A stretch of DNA of 64,000 bases from Gemmatimonas sp. (GTDB taxonomy: Bacteria > Gemmatimonadota > Gemmatimonadetes > Gemmatimonadales > Gemmatimonadaceae): NCBI GenBank assembly GCA_023910675.1, contig JAAVWC010000016.1, positions 1 through 64,000 on the forward strand. The letters are read 5' to 3'. Below are positions 55,643 through 64,000 of this stretch, one piece after another. A program made the translations under genes and the position numbers. Positions within the stretch are counted from its first letter, which is position 1; each line of letters starts with the position of its first letter. The notes under the pieces were generated by a model. It worked only from the letters and a program-made list of their open reading frames with translations, searched no databases and had not been told where the DNA came from.

Positions 55643-56224
55643 ATGGCCTCCTGGCTCACGCGGATGTTCGGAATGCGCGCCCCACTCGTGGTCTGCGGAA
55701 TCCCCGTGGTGCTGCACAACACCCGAGATGATATTTCGGATGTCGAGGTGCTCGATAGGCTTCGCGAGGCGCTCGAGCTCATTGCGCGTTTCGCGCCACG
55801 CCGATTGCGGCATCTGCAGCGGGACGTGCGCGCCATTCGCGTCGAGCGGTTTCCAACACGCGGTGCCTTTGTGCCTCAGGAGCAGGTGGTCCTCACCGAG
55901 CTCACCTTTCTCGCGCGACGCGACATCTCCGCAGCGCCGGTGGCGTCGAGCATCCTGCACGAGGGCGTCCACGCGCGGGTGCACGCCTTTCGCGCGCGCG
56001 TGCTGCGGGGATTCCCTTCGGTTCCGGATATGGCCCGGGAGGAACGGCTCTGCCGGCGCGCTGAGCTGGCCTTTGGCCAGTTGTTGCCACCGGCACTCGG
56101 CGCACCGGTCGTGGAGCGCGCCATGCAGTCGCTGGCATTGGCTGATCGCGATGTGGCGCCGGTGGTAGACTGGCAGGTGGCGCGTGAACGTCAGGACGCC
56201 GCCGATCGCGACACACCGCGCTGA
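55643..56224 (+). CDS. HExxH-motif protein of unknown family
   Basis: 193 residues from ATG 55643 (MASWLTRMFGMRAPLV). Residues around 115 read SSILHEGVHARVHAF, a zinc metalloprotease-type HExxH motif with a further histidine shortly after. There is no signal peptide and no membrane helix is obvious. A basic segment (RRLRHLQRDVRAIRVERF) precedes the motif. Follows the P1-like gene by 55 bp. Could be a small minimal metallopeptidase; unassigned. Confidence 0.6.
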   Translation: MASWLTRMFGMRAPLVVCGIPVVLHNTRDDISDVEVLDRLREALELIARFAPRRLRHLQRDVRAIRVERFPTRGAFVPQEQVVLTELTFLARRDISAAPVASSILHEGVHARVHAFRARVLRGFPSVPDMAREERLCRRAELAFGQLLPPALGAPVVERAMQSLALADRDVAPVVDWQVARERQDAADRDTPR

Positions 56225-56248
56225 ACGCGCGTCGTTACCGTCGTATCA

Positions 56249-57019
56249 TTGAGCATTGAGTCTTCCCGAGCCTCGCGACGCGCGTTCCTGTTATCGGCTA
56301 CCGGATGTGTGGCGCACGTGCTGTTCAGTGCCGCGTGCGCACCTCGCAGCACGCGGGTGCGGTGGACGGCGCCGAGCACTCCCACGGTGCGCACCGCGCC
56401 GTTTGCCCGTCTCGATGCCATCGGTGCCGGTGCGTGGGCCCTCGTGTCGACGCCCCTCGGCGGTGATCGCACGACCTTCGCCAACGGGGGCATCATTGCC
56501 GGCCGCACCGGGGTCGTGGTGATCGAGGGGTTCTACCGAGACGCCGGCGCAGCGTGGTTGGCGCAGCAGGCACGTGAACTGACGGGACGATGGCCGACGC
56601 ACGTCGTGCTCACGCACTATTACGTGGATCATGCGAGCGGGGTGAGTGCGTATGCCGACCACGTCGTGCGCCCGACGTTGCATGTCACGGCGCCGACGCG
56701 CATCGATCTGGGCGATCGCGTCGTCACGCTCGACCCCGTGCATGGGCACACGAGCAGCGATCTCATCGTGCACGACCAGGACGCGGCGATCACCTTCAGC
56801 GGTGATCTTGTGTGGAACGGCATGTTTCCCAACTATGTCGATGCGCAGCCCATCGCCCTGCACGCGCAGGTCGACCGGTTGGTGTCGATGGTGTCCAAGC
56901 GACAGCTGCTGGTACCGGGGCACGGCGCGGTGAAGAGTACTCCGTGTGTGAACCACAGGGATCCGCTACTCAAGCAGCGCGTGCGTGACGCGGCCGAAGC
57001 CGAAGAGCGGCGATTCTAG
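56249..57019 (+). CDS. Metallo-beta-lactamase-fold hydrolase, C-terminally fused to nitroreductase
   Basis: A TTG start at 56249 gives a Tat/lipoprotein-like N-terminus (SRASRRAFLLSATG, then LFSAAC). MBL signatures are TTFANGG, VLTHYYVDHASG, GHTSSD, FSGDLVWN and PGHGAV (His225). The second metal histidine is replaced by tyrosine (HYYVDH instead of HxHxDH). After about residue 230 the MBL fold is cut and the chain passes directly into nitroreductase sequence (from Asp238) until a TAG stop at 57017-57019. The normal C-terminal part of the MBL domain is missing. Confidence 0.6.
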   Translation: MSIESSRASRRAFLLSATGCVAHVLFSAACAPRSTRVRWTAPSTPTVRTAPFARLDAIGAGAWALVSTPLGGDRTTFANGGIIAGRTGVVVIEGFYRDAGAAWLAQQARELTGRWPTHVVLTHYYVDHASGVSAYADHVVRPTLHVTAPTRIDLGDRVVTLDPVHGHTSSDLIVHDQDAAITFSGDLVWNGMFPNYVDAQPIALHAQVDRLVSMVSKRQLLVPGHGAVKSTPCVNHRDPLLKQRVRDAAEAEERRF

Positions 57020-57403
57020 GCCGAGCTGATTACCGATGAGTGGCGCGAGGCGTTGGCGCCGCTGGGGACCGATACGGTCAAGACACATCTGACGGATGCG
57101 CCGTGGGTGGTGGTGCTCTTCCGTCAGTCGTACGGGTTTCACGCCGACGGTCGGAAGCGCACGCATTACCACACGCAGGAGTCGTGTGGGATTGCCGCCG
57201 GGATGTTCATTACGGCCGTGCACACGATGGGGCTGGTGACGCTCACCCATACACCGAGTCCCATGGGGTTTCTGGGGGAGCTTCTTGAGCGGCCCGCGAA
57301 CGAAAAGGCCTTTCTCATCATGCCGGTGGGGTATCCGGTACCGGGGGCCTGTGTACCGTCGCTGATGCGGAAGGACGACGCCGCGACGATGGTGTGGCGA
57401 TAG
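56950..57403 (+). pseudogene. Nitroreductase-family fragment with an in-frame TAG stop
   Basis: In the same frame as the MBL gene, DPLLKQRVRDAAEAEERRF is followed by TAG, then AELITDEWREALAPLGTD and ESCGIAAGMFITAVHTMGLVTLTHTPSPMGFL, ending at 57403. This order is the C-terminal two thirds of the nitroreductase/iodotyrosine-deiodinase-like family. The N-terminal FMN-binding part (SVR motif) is missing. The stop sits where homologues have tyrosine (EERxFY). Either deletion joined two genes and a nonsense mutation followed, or the assembly is faulty here. Confidence 0.7.
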
Positions 57404-57407
57404 CCCG

Positions 57408-57950
57408 TCAGTTCGCGAGCGCGACCAGTCGCTGCAGCGTGGCCACGTCTTCGGTTTTGGTGGAGAGCGACATCCACTCGCGAAGCCGGCCATCGGCGCC
57501 GTAGACGGCGGCGATGAGGGGCGCGCGGTCACCACGGATGGGGCGGCCGATAACGCCATCCCAGTCGAGCGCGACGGCAGCGCTGCTGTCTTTGGGGAAC
57601 ATGCCGCGAATGAGACCGCGCAGTATACGGGGCGCGCCGGCGAGGTCAGCCACAGGAGTTACCGTGGGACCGCTGGGCGCGAGCGCGGCGCGGATGCGCT
57701 GCGTCCACCGTTCGGCGGCGGCGGCGCCATTGCGGCCGGCTACAATGATGATGGAGGCGCGCCGACTGATGCTCGAGTCGGTGACGAGCCGGTTGAACTG
57801 ATCGAGAAGCCGATAGGCGGGCAGCTGCTCTGGCACTTTCGCGCCGCGGCTGGCTGCGCGCGTGACCGCCTCCCGCGAGTCCTGCGCGGTAAGGGACAGC
57901 GGAGCCGCAAAGAGCGCCGCCGCAACGACGTGCCGGAGAAAAGGAAGCAT
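57408..57950 (-). CDS. Exported protein, possibly thioredoxin-like, without cysteines
   Basis: 180 residues with a clear signal peptide (MLPFLRHVVAAALFAAPLSLTAQ). The mature part has a beta-alpha pattern (ASIIIVAGRNGAAAAERWTQRIRAAL, then VAALDWDGVIGR-like AVALDWDGVIGRP and APLIAAVYGADGRLREW) that resembles the thioredoxin/redoxin fold seen in YtfJ-like proteins, but no cysteine is present. Function cannot be given. Its stop is 4 bp from the nitroreductase fragment, on the opposite strand. Confidence 0.6.
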   Translation of the reverse strand: MLPFLRHVVAAALFAAPLSLTAQDSREAVTRAASRGAKVPEQLPAYRLLDQFNRLVTDSSISRRASIIIVAGRNGAAAAERWTQRIRAALAPSGPTVTPVADLAGAPRILRGLIRGMFPKDSSAAVALDWDGVIGRPIRGDRAPLIAAVYGADGRLREWMSLSTKTEDVATLQRLVALAN

Positions 57951-58218
57951 CGGATCCTCGAGGGAAATAACGGGCGATTAGTCAGTACAGGACGACCAAG
58001 ACGCCACGTCGTCATATTTCCGGTACCCGGTGTCAGGGCAATTCGTACGCCCCTGCTGCATGATGAACTTCCCGATGCCAATTTTGGTTCTTGGCAATTT
58101 CGCCGTGTTCCAGCGACTGGAAGCTGCCCGGTGGTGGCGTGCTCAGGGGGACGGCGGTCGCAGCAATCGTTCTCATTTCCGGCGCGAGCGCGTCGTGTAC
58201 AGGAGTCATCGGCGCGTG

Positions 58219-61200
58219 ATGCCACGGAGCTGTTTGGGTGTGCTGGCCACGCTGTTGGTTGCGGCTGGGGCGCCCGGGAACGCCCAGCAACCCGCGATCG
58301 CAGGGCCGACGTCACCATGGTCGCACGAAGCATGGACGGCGGCGGATGGACTGCCCGGCGGACGCATCGTGTCGATGGCCCAGAGTGCGCAGGGGTATCT
58401 CTGGGTGATCACGAGCACTGCCATCGTGCGTTTTGATGGCGCACGATTCACCGTGTTTCGGGCGGACAACAGCAGCGGGTTTCCCGCCAGCCCGCTGACG
58501 GCGCTGGTCGCCACTCGAAATGGCGATGTGTGGGTGAGTAGCGAAGCGGGTGATGTCGTTCGTGTGCGGGACGGCCGTTTGACCACTTTCGACTTCACGC
58601 GCGGACTGACGGCGCCATTCCGGTATGCCGTGACCGACGACGGCAGTGGTCAGGTGTGGCTCTCGAACGGCGTGGGGTTGTATCGCGTGGATGGTGATCG
58701 GGCGGTACGCGAGAACTCCCCCATGTCGTGGCAACGCCTCGGGCCATTGCTGGGCCGCCGCGACAGCACGTTGTACGTGGTGGTCGGTCCTACCAACGCA
58801 CGCGGTGCCGGGGCGCTGCAGCGGCGGAGTGCGAATGGTGCGTGGTCGCCGCTGGTGTTGCCTGACGTGTCGGCGCCCACGACCATCACGCAATTGTATG
58901 AGGATGCGCGCGGGGTCCTGTGGGTGCTGAGCAACAACGGTGTATGGAGCGGCCGCGCTGTCTTGCGCCGTGTACCCGACGTGCCGCGGTCGCTGCCCTC
59001 GGCGATGCGCTTCATCGACGGTGCCGGTGTGCCGGCAGTATATGCCGCGAGCGTTGCCGGGACGTACCGCCTGACGGCCGATAGCGTCGCGCGTGTGGCG
59101 CTGGGCGCTGCCATGAGCAGCGCCGACAGCGCGTCGCCGCCACTCTGGGTCTCCGCATCGAGCGTCTGGTTCACCCGCGACCGTCGCGTCTGGCGAGACG
59201 GTCGTGCCATGCTGGCGCTCTCGCCGCCACACAGTGCTGTGCCCGCGGAGGCGTATCGGATTGTCTCGGCGCTGCCAGATCGCGAGGGTGGGTTCTGGTT
59301 GGCGACCGCTGCCGGGGAATTGCACAGAATACAATCCACGGCGAATGCCGCCGCGCCGCGCCCACTGAGACCAGTCGTGGAGCAGCTCGTCGCGAGTGAT
59401 TCGCGCGTATTGCCCGATGACGATGACGCGGTACTCAGTGTCGCGCAACGCAGCGTGCAGATTGACTACACGGCGCCGTCCTTCTCGAATCCCTTGGCGG
59501 TGCAGTTCCGCTACCGACTCGAGGAATACGATCGCGAATGGGTTCGCGCCGGCGCGCGCCGCGCCGCCTTCTACACCAAGTTGCCGCCGGGCCGCTACAC
59601 CTTCTCCGTTCAGGCGGCGTCTGCTGATGGCGCCTGGACTGGTGAGGTGGCGACGTTGGCGTTTCGAGTCTCACCACACTGGTGGGAGACGACGCTCTTT
59701 CGTGTCATGATGTTGGTACTGGCAGTCGCCGGTGGTGCTCTCGTGATGTTCCGGCGGGTGCGGGTCTTGCGCACCCAGACGCAGGAGCTCGAGAGTGTGG
59801 TGGCCGACCGGAGCGGCACGTTGCGGCAGCGCGAACAGGAGCTGGCGCGACAGAACACGCTGCTCGAAGCCCAAGCCCGTCAGCTCCAGGCGCTCGATAC
59901 GGCGAAGACCCGCTTCTTTGCCAATGTGTCGCACGAGTTGCGCACGCCGCTCACGCTCACGATCGGACCGCTCGAAGACTTGCAGGCGCGTGGGGGCCGC
60001 GATGAGCAGGAAGAGCGCTGGATCGAGATCGCGTTGCGCAATTCGCGGCGGCTGTTGCGGCTGGTGAATCAGATTCTGGACGTGGCGAAGCTCGAAGCGG
60101 GACAGATGGAACTGCGTCCGCGCCCGCTCGACCTGTCGCTCTTCGTCCGCGGCATCATCGGGGCCTTCGCCTCGGTGGCCGAGCGCAAGCAGATCACGCT
60201 GACACTCGAAGCGCCGCCCGTCCTCAAGGGCATGTTCGACGCCGATGCCATTGAGAAGGTGTTGACCAACCTGCTCTCGAATGCCGTGAAGTTCACGCCC
60301 AATGGAGGCGCCGTTCGTCTCAAGGTCGATCGCTCCATCGTGAATGAGCAGGCGGCCGTCACTATTCGTGTCATCGACACCGGCCCCGGCATTCCGGCCG
60401 CACAGCTGGCACTGGTGTTCGAGCGGTTCTATCAGGTGGACGAAACCGATGCCCGCTTGCAGGCGGGCACCGGGATCGGACTGGCGCTGGTGAAAGAGCT
60501 GGTGGAGTTACATGGCGGACGCATCACGGCGGACAGCGATCCGCGCGGCACGATGTTCACCCTGGAGATTCCATACGGCGTCGTGGAGGACGCCCCGGCG
60601 CATGCGCCCCGCGCCGATCAGGTGACCGGCCCCAGTCGCATTCCGCTGCGTCCCACCCTCGCGCAGCCGATCGGGTTCGACGGCGACGACGGCGTGGATG
60701 ACAGCGACGACGTGCCGACCATGCTCGTCGTCGACGACAGCGATGACTTGCGTGCGTACATCCGCGATCACTTCCAGAAACAGTATCGCGTCCTCGAGGC
60801 CCATGATGGCGCCGAGGGCCTTGCCGTCGCGCAGCGTGAGCTGCCCGACATCGTGGTCTCCGATGTCATGATGCCCGGCACCGATGGGTTCTCGCTCGTG
60901 CGGGCGCTGCGTGACAGTCCGGAAACGGACTTTCTGGCCATCGTGCTGTTGACCGCGCAGGCGGAAGACGAGAAGCGGTTGACGGGCCTCAAGATCGGCG
61001 CTGACGACTATCTCGTGAAGCCGTTCGACATGCGTGAACTGGATGTGCGCGTGGCAAACCTCATTGCGGCACGGCGGCGATGGCAGGAGCGCGTACCACG
61101 CCGCGACGGCGAACAGACGGCGATGACGGTCGAGTCGACGATCGTCCCGCTCCGGCACGACACACCCGAGGCGGCGCCCATTCCGCCCCTCAGTGCCATC

Positions 61201-61533
61201 GATGAACAGTTCCGCGAGCGGGTGCTGTCGGTCATCGATGCGCGACTGTCCGATTCGGATTTCGGCGTGGCGGAGCTTGCCGATGCGGTGGCGCAGGATC
61301 GTTCGCATTTGTTCCGCCGAGTGAAGCAGGCGTTCGGCACGTCGCCGTCCAACCTGCTGCGCGAGCGGCGCCTTGAACTTGGCGCGCGGCTGCTCATTGC
61401 GGAGCGGGGCACCGTCGCCGATGTGGCGTACGCCATCGGCTTCAACAGCGTATCGTACTTCTGTCAGTGTTTCCTGCGCCAGTACGGAGAAACACCGGCG
61501 ACGTATCGCGCGTCGGCAGGGCGTTCGACGTAA
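58219..61533 (+). CDS. Hybrid two-component sensor with beta-propeller input and AraC output
   Basis: 1104 residues from ATG 58219 (AGGAG 14 bp upstream). Signal peptide; two-component-propeller repeats (about 30-400, for example EAWTAADGLPGGRIVSMAQSA-type units); Y_Y_Y domain (about 430-495); membrane helix (about 495-520). HisKA with NVSHELRTPLTLT (about 569); ATPase boxes NLLSNAVKFTPN and GTGIGLALVKEL; receiver (from about 834, VVDDSDDLR, VSDVMMPGTDG); AraC helix-turn-helix (from about 1000). This one-protein phosphorelay class usually senses extracellular polysaccharides (known for Bacteroides); the ligand here is unknown. Confidence 0.92.
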   Translation: MPRSCLGVLATLLVAAGAPGNAQQPAIAGPTSPWSHEAWTAADGLPGGRIVSMAQSAQGYLWVITSTAIVRFDGARFTVFRADNSSGFPASPLTALVATRNGDVWVSSEAGDVVRVRDGRLTTFDFTRGLTAPFRYAVTDDGSGQVWLSNGVGLYRVDGDRAVRENSPMSWQRLGPLLGRRDSTLYVVVGPTNARGAGALQRRSANGAWSPLVLPDVSAPTTITQLYEDARGVLWVLSNNGVWSGRAVLRRVPDVPRSLPSAMRFIDGAGVPAVYAASVAGTYRLTADSVARVALGAAMSSADSASPPLWVSASSVWFTRDRRVWRDGRAMLALSPPHSAVPAEAYRIVSALPDREGGFWLATAAGELHRIQSTANAAAPRPLRPVVEQLVASDSRVLPDDDDAVLSVAQRSVQIDYTAPSFSNPLAVQFRYRLEEYDREWVRAGARRAAFYTKLPPGRYTFSVQAASADGAWTGEVATLAFRVSPHWWETTLFRVMMLVLAVAGGALVMFRRVRVLRTQTQELESVVADRSGTLRQREQELARQNTLLEAQARQLQALDTAKTRFFANVSHELRTPLTLTIGPLEDLQARGGRDEQEERWIEIALRNSRRLLRLVNQILDVAKLEAGQMELRPRPLDLSLFVRGIIGAFASVAERKQITLTLEAPPVLKGMFDADAIEKVLTNLLSNAVKFTPNGGAVRLKVDRSIVNEQAAVTIRVIDTGPGIPAAQLALVFERFYQVDETDARLQAGTGIGLALVKELVELHGGRITADSDPRGTMFTLEIPYGVVEDAPAHAPRADQVTGPSRIPLRPTLAQPIGFDGDDGVDDSDDVPTMLVVDDSDDLRAYIRDHFQKQYRVLEAHDGAEGLAVAQRELPDIVVSDVMMPGTDGFSLVRALRDSPETDFLAIVLLTAQAEDEKRLTGLKIGADDYLVKPFDMRELDVRVANLIAARRRWQERVPRRDGEQTAMTVESTIVPLRHDTPEAAPIPPLSAIDEQFRERVLSVIDARLSDSDFGVAELADAVAQDRSHLFRRVKQAFGTSPSNLLRERRLELGARLLIAERGTVADVAYAIGFNSVSYFCQCFLRQYGETPATYRASAGRST

Positions 61534-61590
61534 GCTGGTCTCGCTGAACTGCGCTCACGGAGGCACAGCGGGAGGGCGGCCGCAGAGCCG

Positions 61591-63345
61591 TTACCGCAGT
61601 GCGAGGCAGCGTTGCAGCATGGCCTGGAGTTCGGCGTTGGTGAACGGCTTGGACAGAATGCCGGTGAACATCGCATGCGGCGCGGACGCGTCGTCCTCCA
61701 GTTCGAGATTGCCGGTCATGAGGACGATCGGTAGCCGTGGCGATCGCCGATGGACCGCTGCGGCAAGCTCGCGCCCCGACATGATGGGCATGGACAGATC
61801 AGTCAGCAGGATCGCCGGCGGCGGGGTGAGCGATGCGAATTGCTCCAACAGCTCTGACGGGGATTGGTAGCGCGTGACCTGATAGCCCAAGCGTTCAATG
61901 AGACGCGTCGTGGCCAGCAGGATCGCCGGTTCATCGTCGACGACCACGATATGCGCTGCGGCGGCATCTGGTATCGCCGCCACTGCCGGTGGTAGCGGGC
62001 TCATGACGGTCGCTGGCCCCGGTACCGTGGGCAGCAGCACCGTGATGTGCGTTCCCGCACCTGGCGCGCTCTCGGCGCGCACGATACCACCCAATGCCGT
62101 GATCGTCGCGTGTACGGTGGCGAGGCCGAGGCCAGTGCCTTGTCCGGGGCGCTTGGTGGTGAAGAACGGTTCGAAGATACGTGCGAGTGTCTCGCCGCTC
62201 ATACCGACACCGGTATCGCTTACGGTAAGTACGGCCACGCGATCGACGCCGGAAAGCGCCGTTTCGTTGCCGACGTCGCGCAGCGCATGCTCGGAGACCC
62301 TCACCGTGATCAGCCCGCCGTCTGGCATGGCCTGTAACGCGTTGGTCACCACGTTGAGCAGCACCTGCTGCAGTTCACCAGGCTCGGCCCGGATATGCAC
62401 CGCGTCCTGCACGGTGGTGCGCAGCTCGACGGATGGTGGTAACACGGCTCGGATAAGACGCTCGCTTTCGAGGGCGAGCGCGCCCAGCTCCACGATCTCC
62501 CGATTTCCCTGTGCCGGGCGCGTAAAGCTGAGGATACGCCGTACAAGCGTGCGTGCGCGGCTCGTACTCAGCAGGATGTCGTCGAGCAGCGGCCGTACGG
62601 CGTGATTGTCAGGCAAGAGGCGGCGCGCTTCTTCGGCATCGCTGAGAACAGGCTGCAGCAGATTGTTGAAGTCGTGGGCGATACCGCCGGTGAGTGTGCC
62701 CAGGGCGGCCAAGCGTTCCCGGCGATCCGCCTCGAGTTCTGCCGCCTGACGGGCATTCGCTTCGCGTCCGAGGCCATCAAAGAGATAGCCAGCTGCAATC
62801 GCGAGGAGCGCGGCCAGCAGCAGCACGGAGGACGAACTCACCCACCACATGACAAGCGCTTCGGGCATTGCGGCCGTCCACGGCATGATGTTGGACGGAA
62901 TGATCAGCCCGAGTGCCGTGAGCAAGCACGCAAGCACCCCAACCGACCACACACCGGCCCGCACCCCCAGCAAGACACTGGCAAAGATGGGGAAGCTCAG
63001 CATCCACGGAAATCCCGCGGCGGTGAAGCCGAAGTTGAACAAAAAGAAGGTGCCGAGTAGGGCGGGGACCACCACGAGCGCGCCGGCGCGAAGCGCATAG
63101 GGCAGCCGATTGCCCACTGTGAGCAGAATGAGCGCCCCGTACACCGCGCTGTCGACAACAATCACACTGGTCACGCCACGGATGATCGCGGCGCTGACCC
63201 CCACGACGTACGCGAAGAAGCCGAGCACACACGCGCCGAGCAGCATGGCGGCGAGGATTCGTCGTCGCCACGCGTCGATAGGTGTGCCCACCGGGGGGGC
63301 AATCCAGGCAAGTGTCCCGCGGAGTCGCTCAGCCGCGGCGGACAT
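61591..63345 (-). CDS. Membrane hybrid histidine kinase with C-terminal receiver
   Basis: 584 residues from ATG 63345. Five to six membrane helices fill residues 30-200. HisKA has [21 protein letters not shown], and the ATPase domain has [10 protein letters not shown] and [16 protein letters not shown] receiver domain ([31 protein letters not shown], phosphoacceptor Asp near 505) ends the protein. No DNA-binding output, so it likely passes phosphate to another protein. Start preferred over earlier in-frame codons because they overlap the aldo/keto reductase gene, which ends 1 bp away. Confidence 0.9.
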   Translation of the reverse strand: MSAAAERLRGTLAWIAPPVGTPIDAWRRRILAAMLLGACVLGFFAYVVGVSAAIIRGVTSVIVVDSAVYGALILLTVGNRLPYALRAGALVVVPALLGTFFLFNFGFTAAGFPWMLSFPIFASVLLGVRAGVWSVGVLACLLTALGLIIPSNIMPWTAAMPEALVMWWVSSSSVLLLAALLAIAAGYLFDGLGREANARQAAELEADRRERLAALGTLTGGIAHDFNNLLQPVLSDAEEARRLLPDNHAVRPLLDDILLSTSRARTLVRRILSFTRPAQGNREIVELGALALESERLIRAVLPPSVELRTTVQDAVHIRAEPGELQQVLLNVVTNALQAMPDGGLITVRVSEHALRDVGNETALSGVDRVAVLTVSDTGVGMSGETLARIFEPFFTTKRPGQGTGLGLATVHATITALGGIVRAESAPGAGTHITVLLPTVPGPATVMSPLPPAVAAIPDAAAAHIVVVDDEPAILLATTRLIERLGYQVTRYQSPSELLEQFASLTPPPAILLTDLSMPIMSGRELAAAVHRRSPRLPIVLMTGNLELEDDASAPHAMFTGILSKPFTNAELQAMLQRCLALR

Positions 63346-63346
63346 G

Positions 63347-64000
63347 TTAGCGGGCGCTGTTGAGATTGTAGCGCATGATGCCGGCGTGTGGCCCCGAGAG
63401 GTCGCGTTCGAGCGTGTACACGTCGCCACGTGGCCCCGGCGCGGCGTCGAGATGCGCACCGAGCGCCTCGCGATCGTGCGGCGTGAGCGTCAGCGAAAGT
63501 GCCGCGCACGTTGCGGGCAGATGGCCGGTATGGCGCGCGCCAACGATGACGCCGGCGACACCGGGTGCATCGAGCGTGGCACGAATGGCGACCGCGCCGA
63601 TGGTGGTGGCGTGCACGTTCGCGATGGTGTGCATGGTGTGCAGCAGCGCCTGAAACGCGTCCCAGCCACCGAACTCGTCGATGATGAGCTTGTACTTGAC
63701 CAGCGAGCGATTCTCGAGTGGTGACAGGGGTTCGGCCACGCCCAGCCAGCGTTCGTGAAAGAACCCGCCAGCGAGTGCACCGTAGCAGAGGAACCCGATG
63801 TCATGCGCGGCGCAGAGTGACGCCATGGCGCCCAGCGGTCGACGGTCGAGCAACGAGAGTTGCACCTGATGCGACGCGATCGGGATGCCCGCCTCGAGCA
63901 TGGCGCGCACACGCGGCACATCGAAGTTGGTGAGGCCGACCTGTCGGATTTTTCCGGCGGCGCGCAGGTCATTGAGGTAGCCGGCCGCTTCGAGCCATCC
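63347..64000 (-). CDS. Aldo/keto reductase, C-terminal part (cut by window edge)
   Basis: 218 codons are visible, in frame from the right edge to TAA at 63347. GWLEAAGYLNDLRAAGKIRQVGLTNFDVPRV and then IASHQVQLSLLDRRP match the AKR barrel after the catalytic Tyr/Lys region; SALxxGFFHE-type GALAGGFFHERW and GVIVGARHTGHL follow, the NADPH-binding end. AKR enzymes reduce aldehydes and ketones with NADPH. The N-terminal part with Asp, Tyr and Lys active residues is outside the window. Confidence 0.85.
   Translation of the reverse strand, partial: GWLEAAGYLNDLRAAGKIRQVGLTNFDVPRVRAMLEAGIPIASHQVQLSLLDRRPLGAMASLCAAHDIGFLCYGALAGGFFHERWLGVAEPLSPLENRSLVKYKLIIDEFGGWDAFQALLHTMHTIANVHATTIGAVAIRATLDAPGVAGVIVGARHTGHLPATCAALSLTLTPHDREALGAHLDAAPGPRGDVYTLERDLSGPHAGIMRYNLNSAR

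Noticed and set aside
1-64000. tRNA, rRNA or riboswitch genes
   Set aside because: I looked for T-loop GTTCGA-type sequences and for typical riboswitch cores by eye and saw none that formed a complete structure. A covariance-model search would be decisive.

Overview
The window is about 64 kb of GC-rich bacterial chromosome, densely packed with genes. The cell envelope is Gram-negative: there is a complete RND tripartite efflux operon with an outer-membrane channel, several lipoproteins with lipoboxes, and Tat-type signal peptides. The gene style (ArgR-controlled argCBD, three-subunit PntAA/AB/B, many GAF/PAS hybrid kinases, a lysine/alanine-rich H1-like protein) makes me lean towards Gemmatimonadota or a similar soil/freshwater lineage. 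That placement is inference only. I saw no rRNA, tRNA, CRISPR array or transposase gene.

Layout. 0-3.3 kb: start of argR (minus strand), an ArgR-type operator, then argC-argB-argD. 3.6-11.5 kb: PafA-like phosphatase, Smr protein, rhodanese, alpha/beta hydrolase, proton-translocating transhydrogenase (pntAA-AB-B) and a fatty-acid desaturase, with two copies of a ~200 bp palindromic repeat. 11.5-14.1 kb: a four-cysteine YggX-like protein, a zinc ribbon, a MarR regulator and a TolB-like lipoprotein. 14.3-21.8 kb: RND efflux operon ending in a LytS/LytTR two-component pair. 21.9-23.5 kb: CtpA protease. 23.6-30.5 kb (minus): RPA-like replication initiator, glycosylase-like protein, S51 peptidase, SEC-C protein, threonine dehydratase, Fic protein and SDR. 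30.6-33.7 kb: small lipoprotein, ADP-ribosylglycohydrolase and AAA/DUF234 ATPase. 33.9-39.5 kb (minus): a serine-biosynthesis-like cluster (MerR regulator, serA, FAD oxidase, HAD phosphatase, class-V aminotransferase). 39.5-50.9 kb (minus): hydrolase and a signalling block (REC, NtrC-type regulator, PAS/GAF kinase, H1-like protein, HD-GYP regulator, large GAF kinase). 50.9-57.4 kb (plus): glnA, exported superoxide dismutase, glycosyltransferase, P1-nuclease-like protein, HExxH protein, and a metallo-beta-lactamase/nitroreductase chimera. 57.4-64 kb: exported thioredoxin-fold-like protein, an 1104-residue hybrid sensor/AraC regulator, a second hybrid kinase and the 3' part of an aldo/keto reductase.

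Two points affect how the annotation should be read. First, eighteen genes are broken by about 30 apparent single-base insertions. Removing one base at each junction restores a family-consistent protein, and every corrected length is a multiple of three. I give whole-gene coordinates for these and treat the breaks as probable sequence errors. Second, the intergenic spaces hold unusual palindromes. The most striking is a 328 bp inverted repeat built from 14 bp tandem units at 45.3-45.7 kb, between the H1-like gene and the HD-GYP gene.
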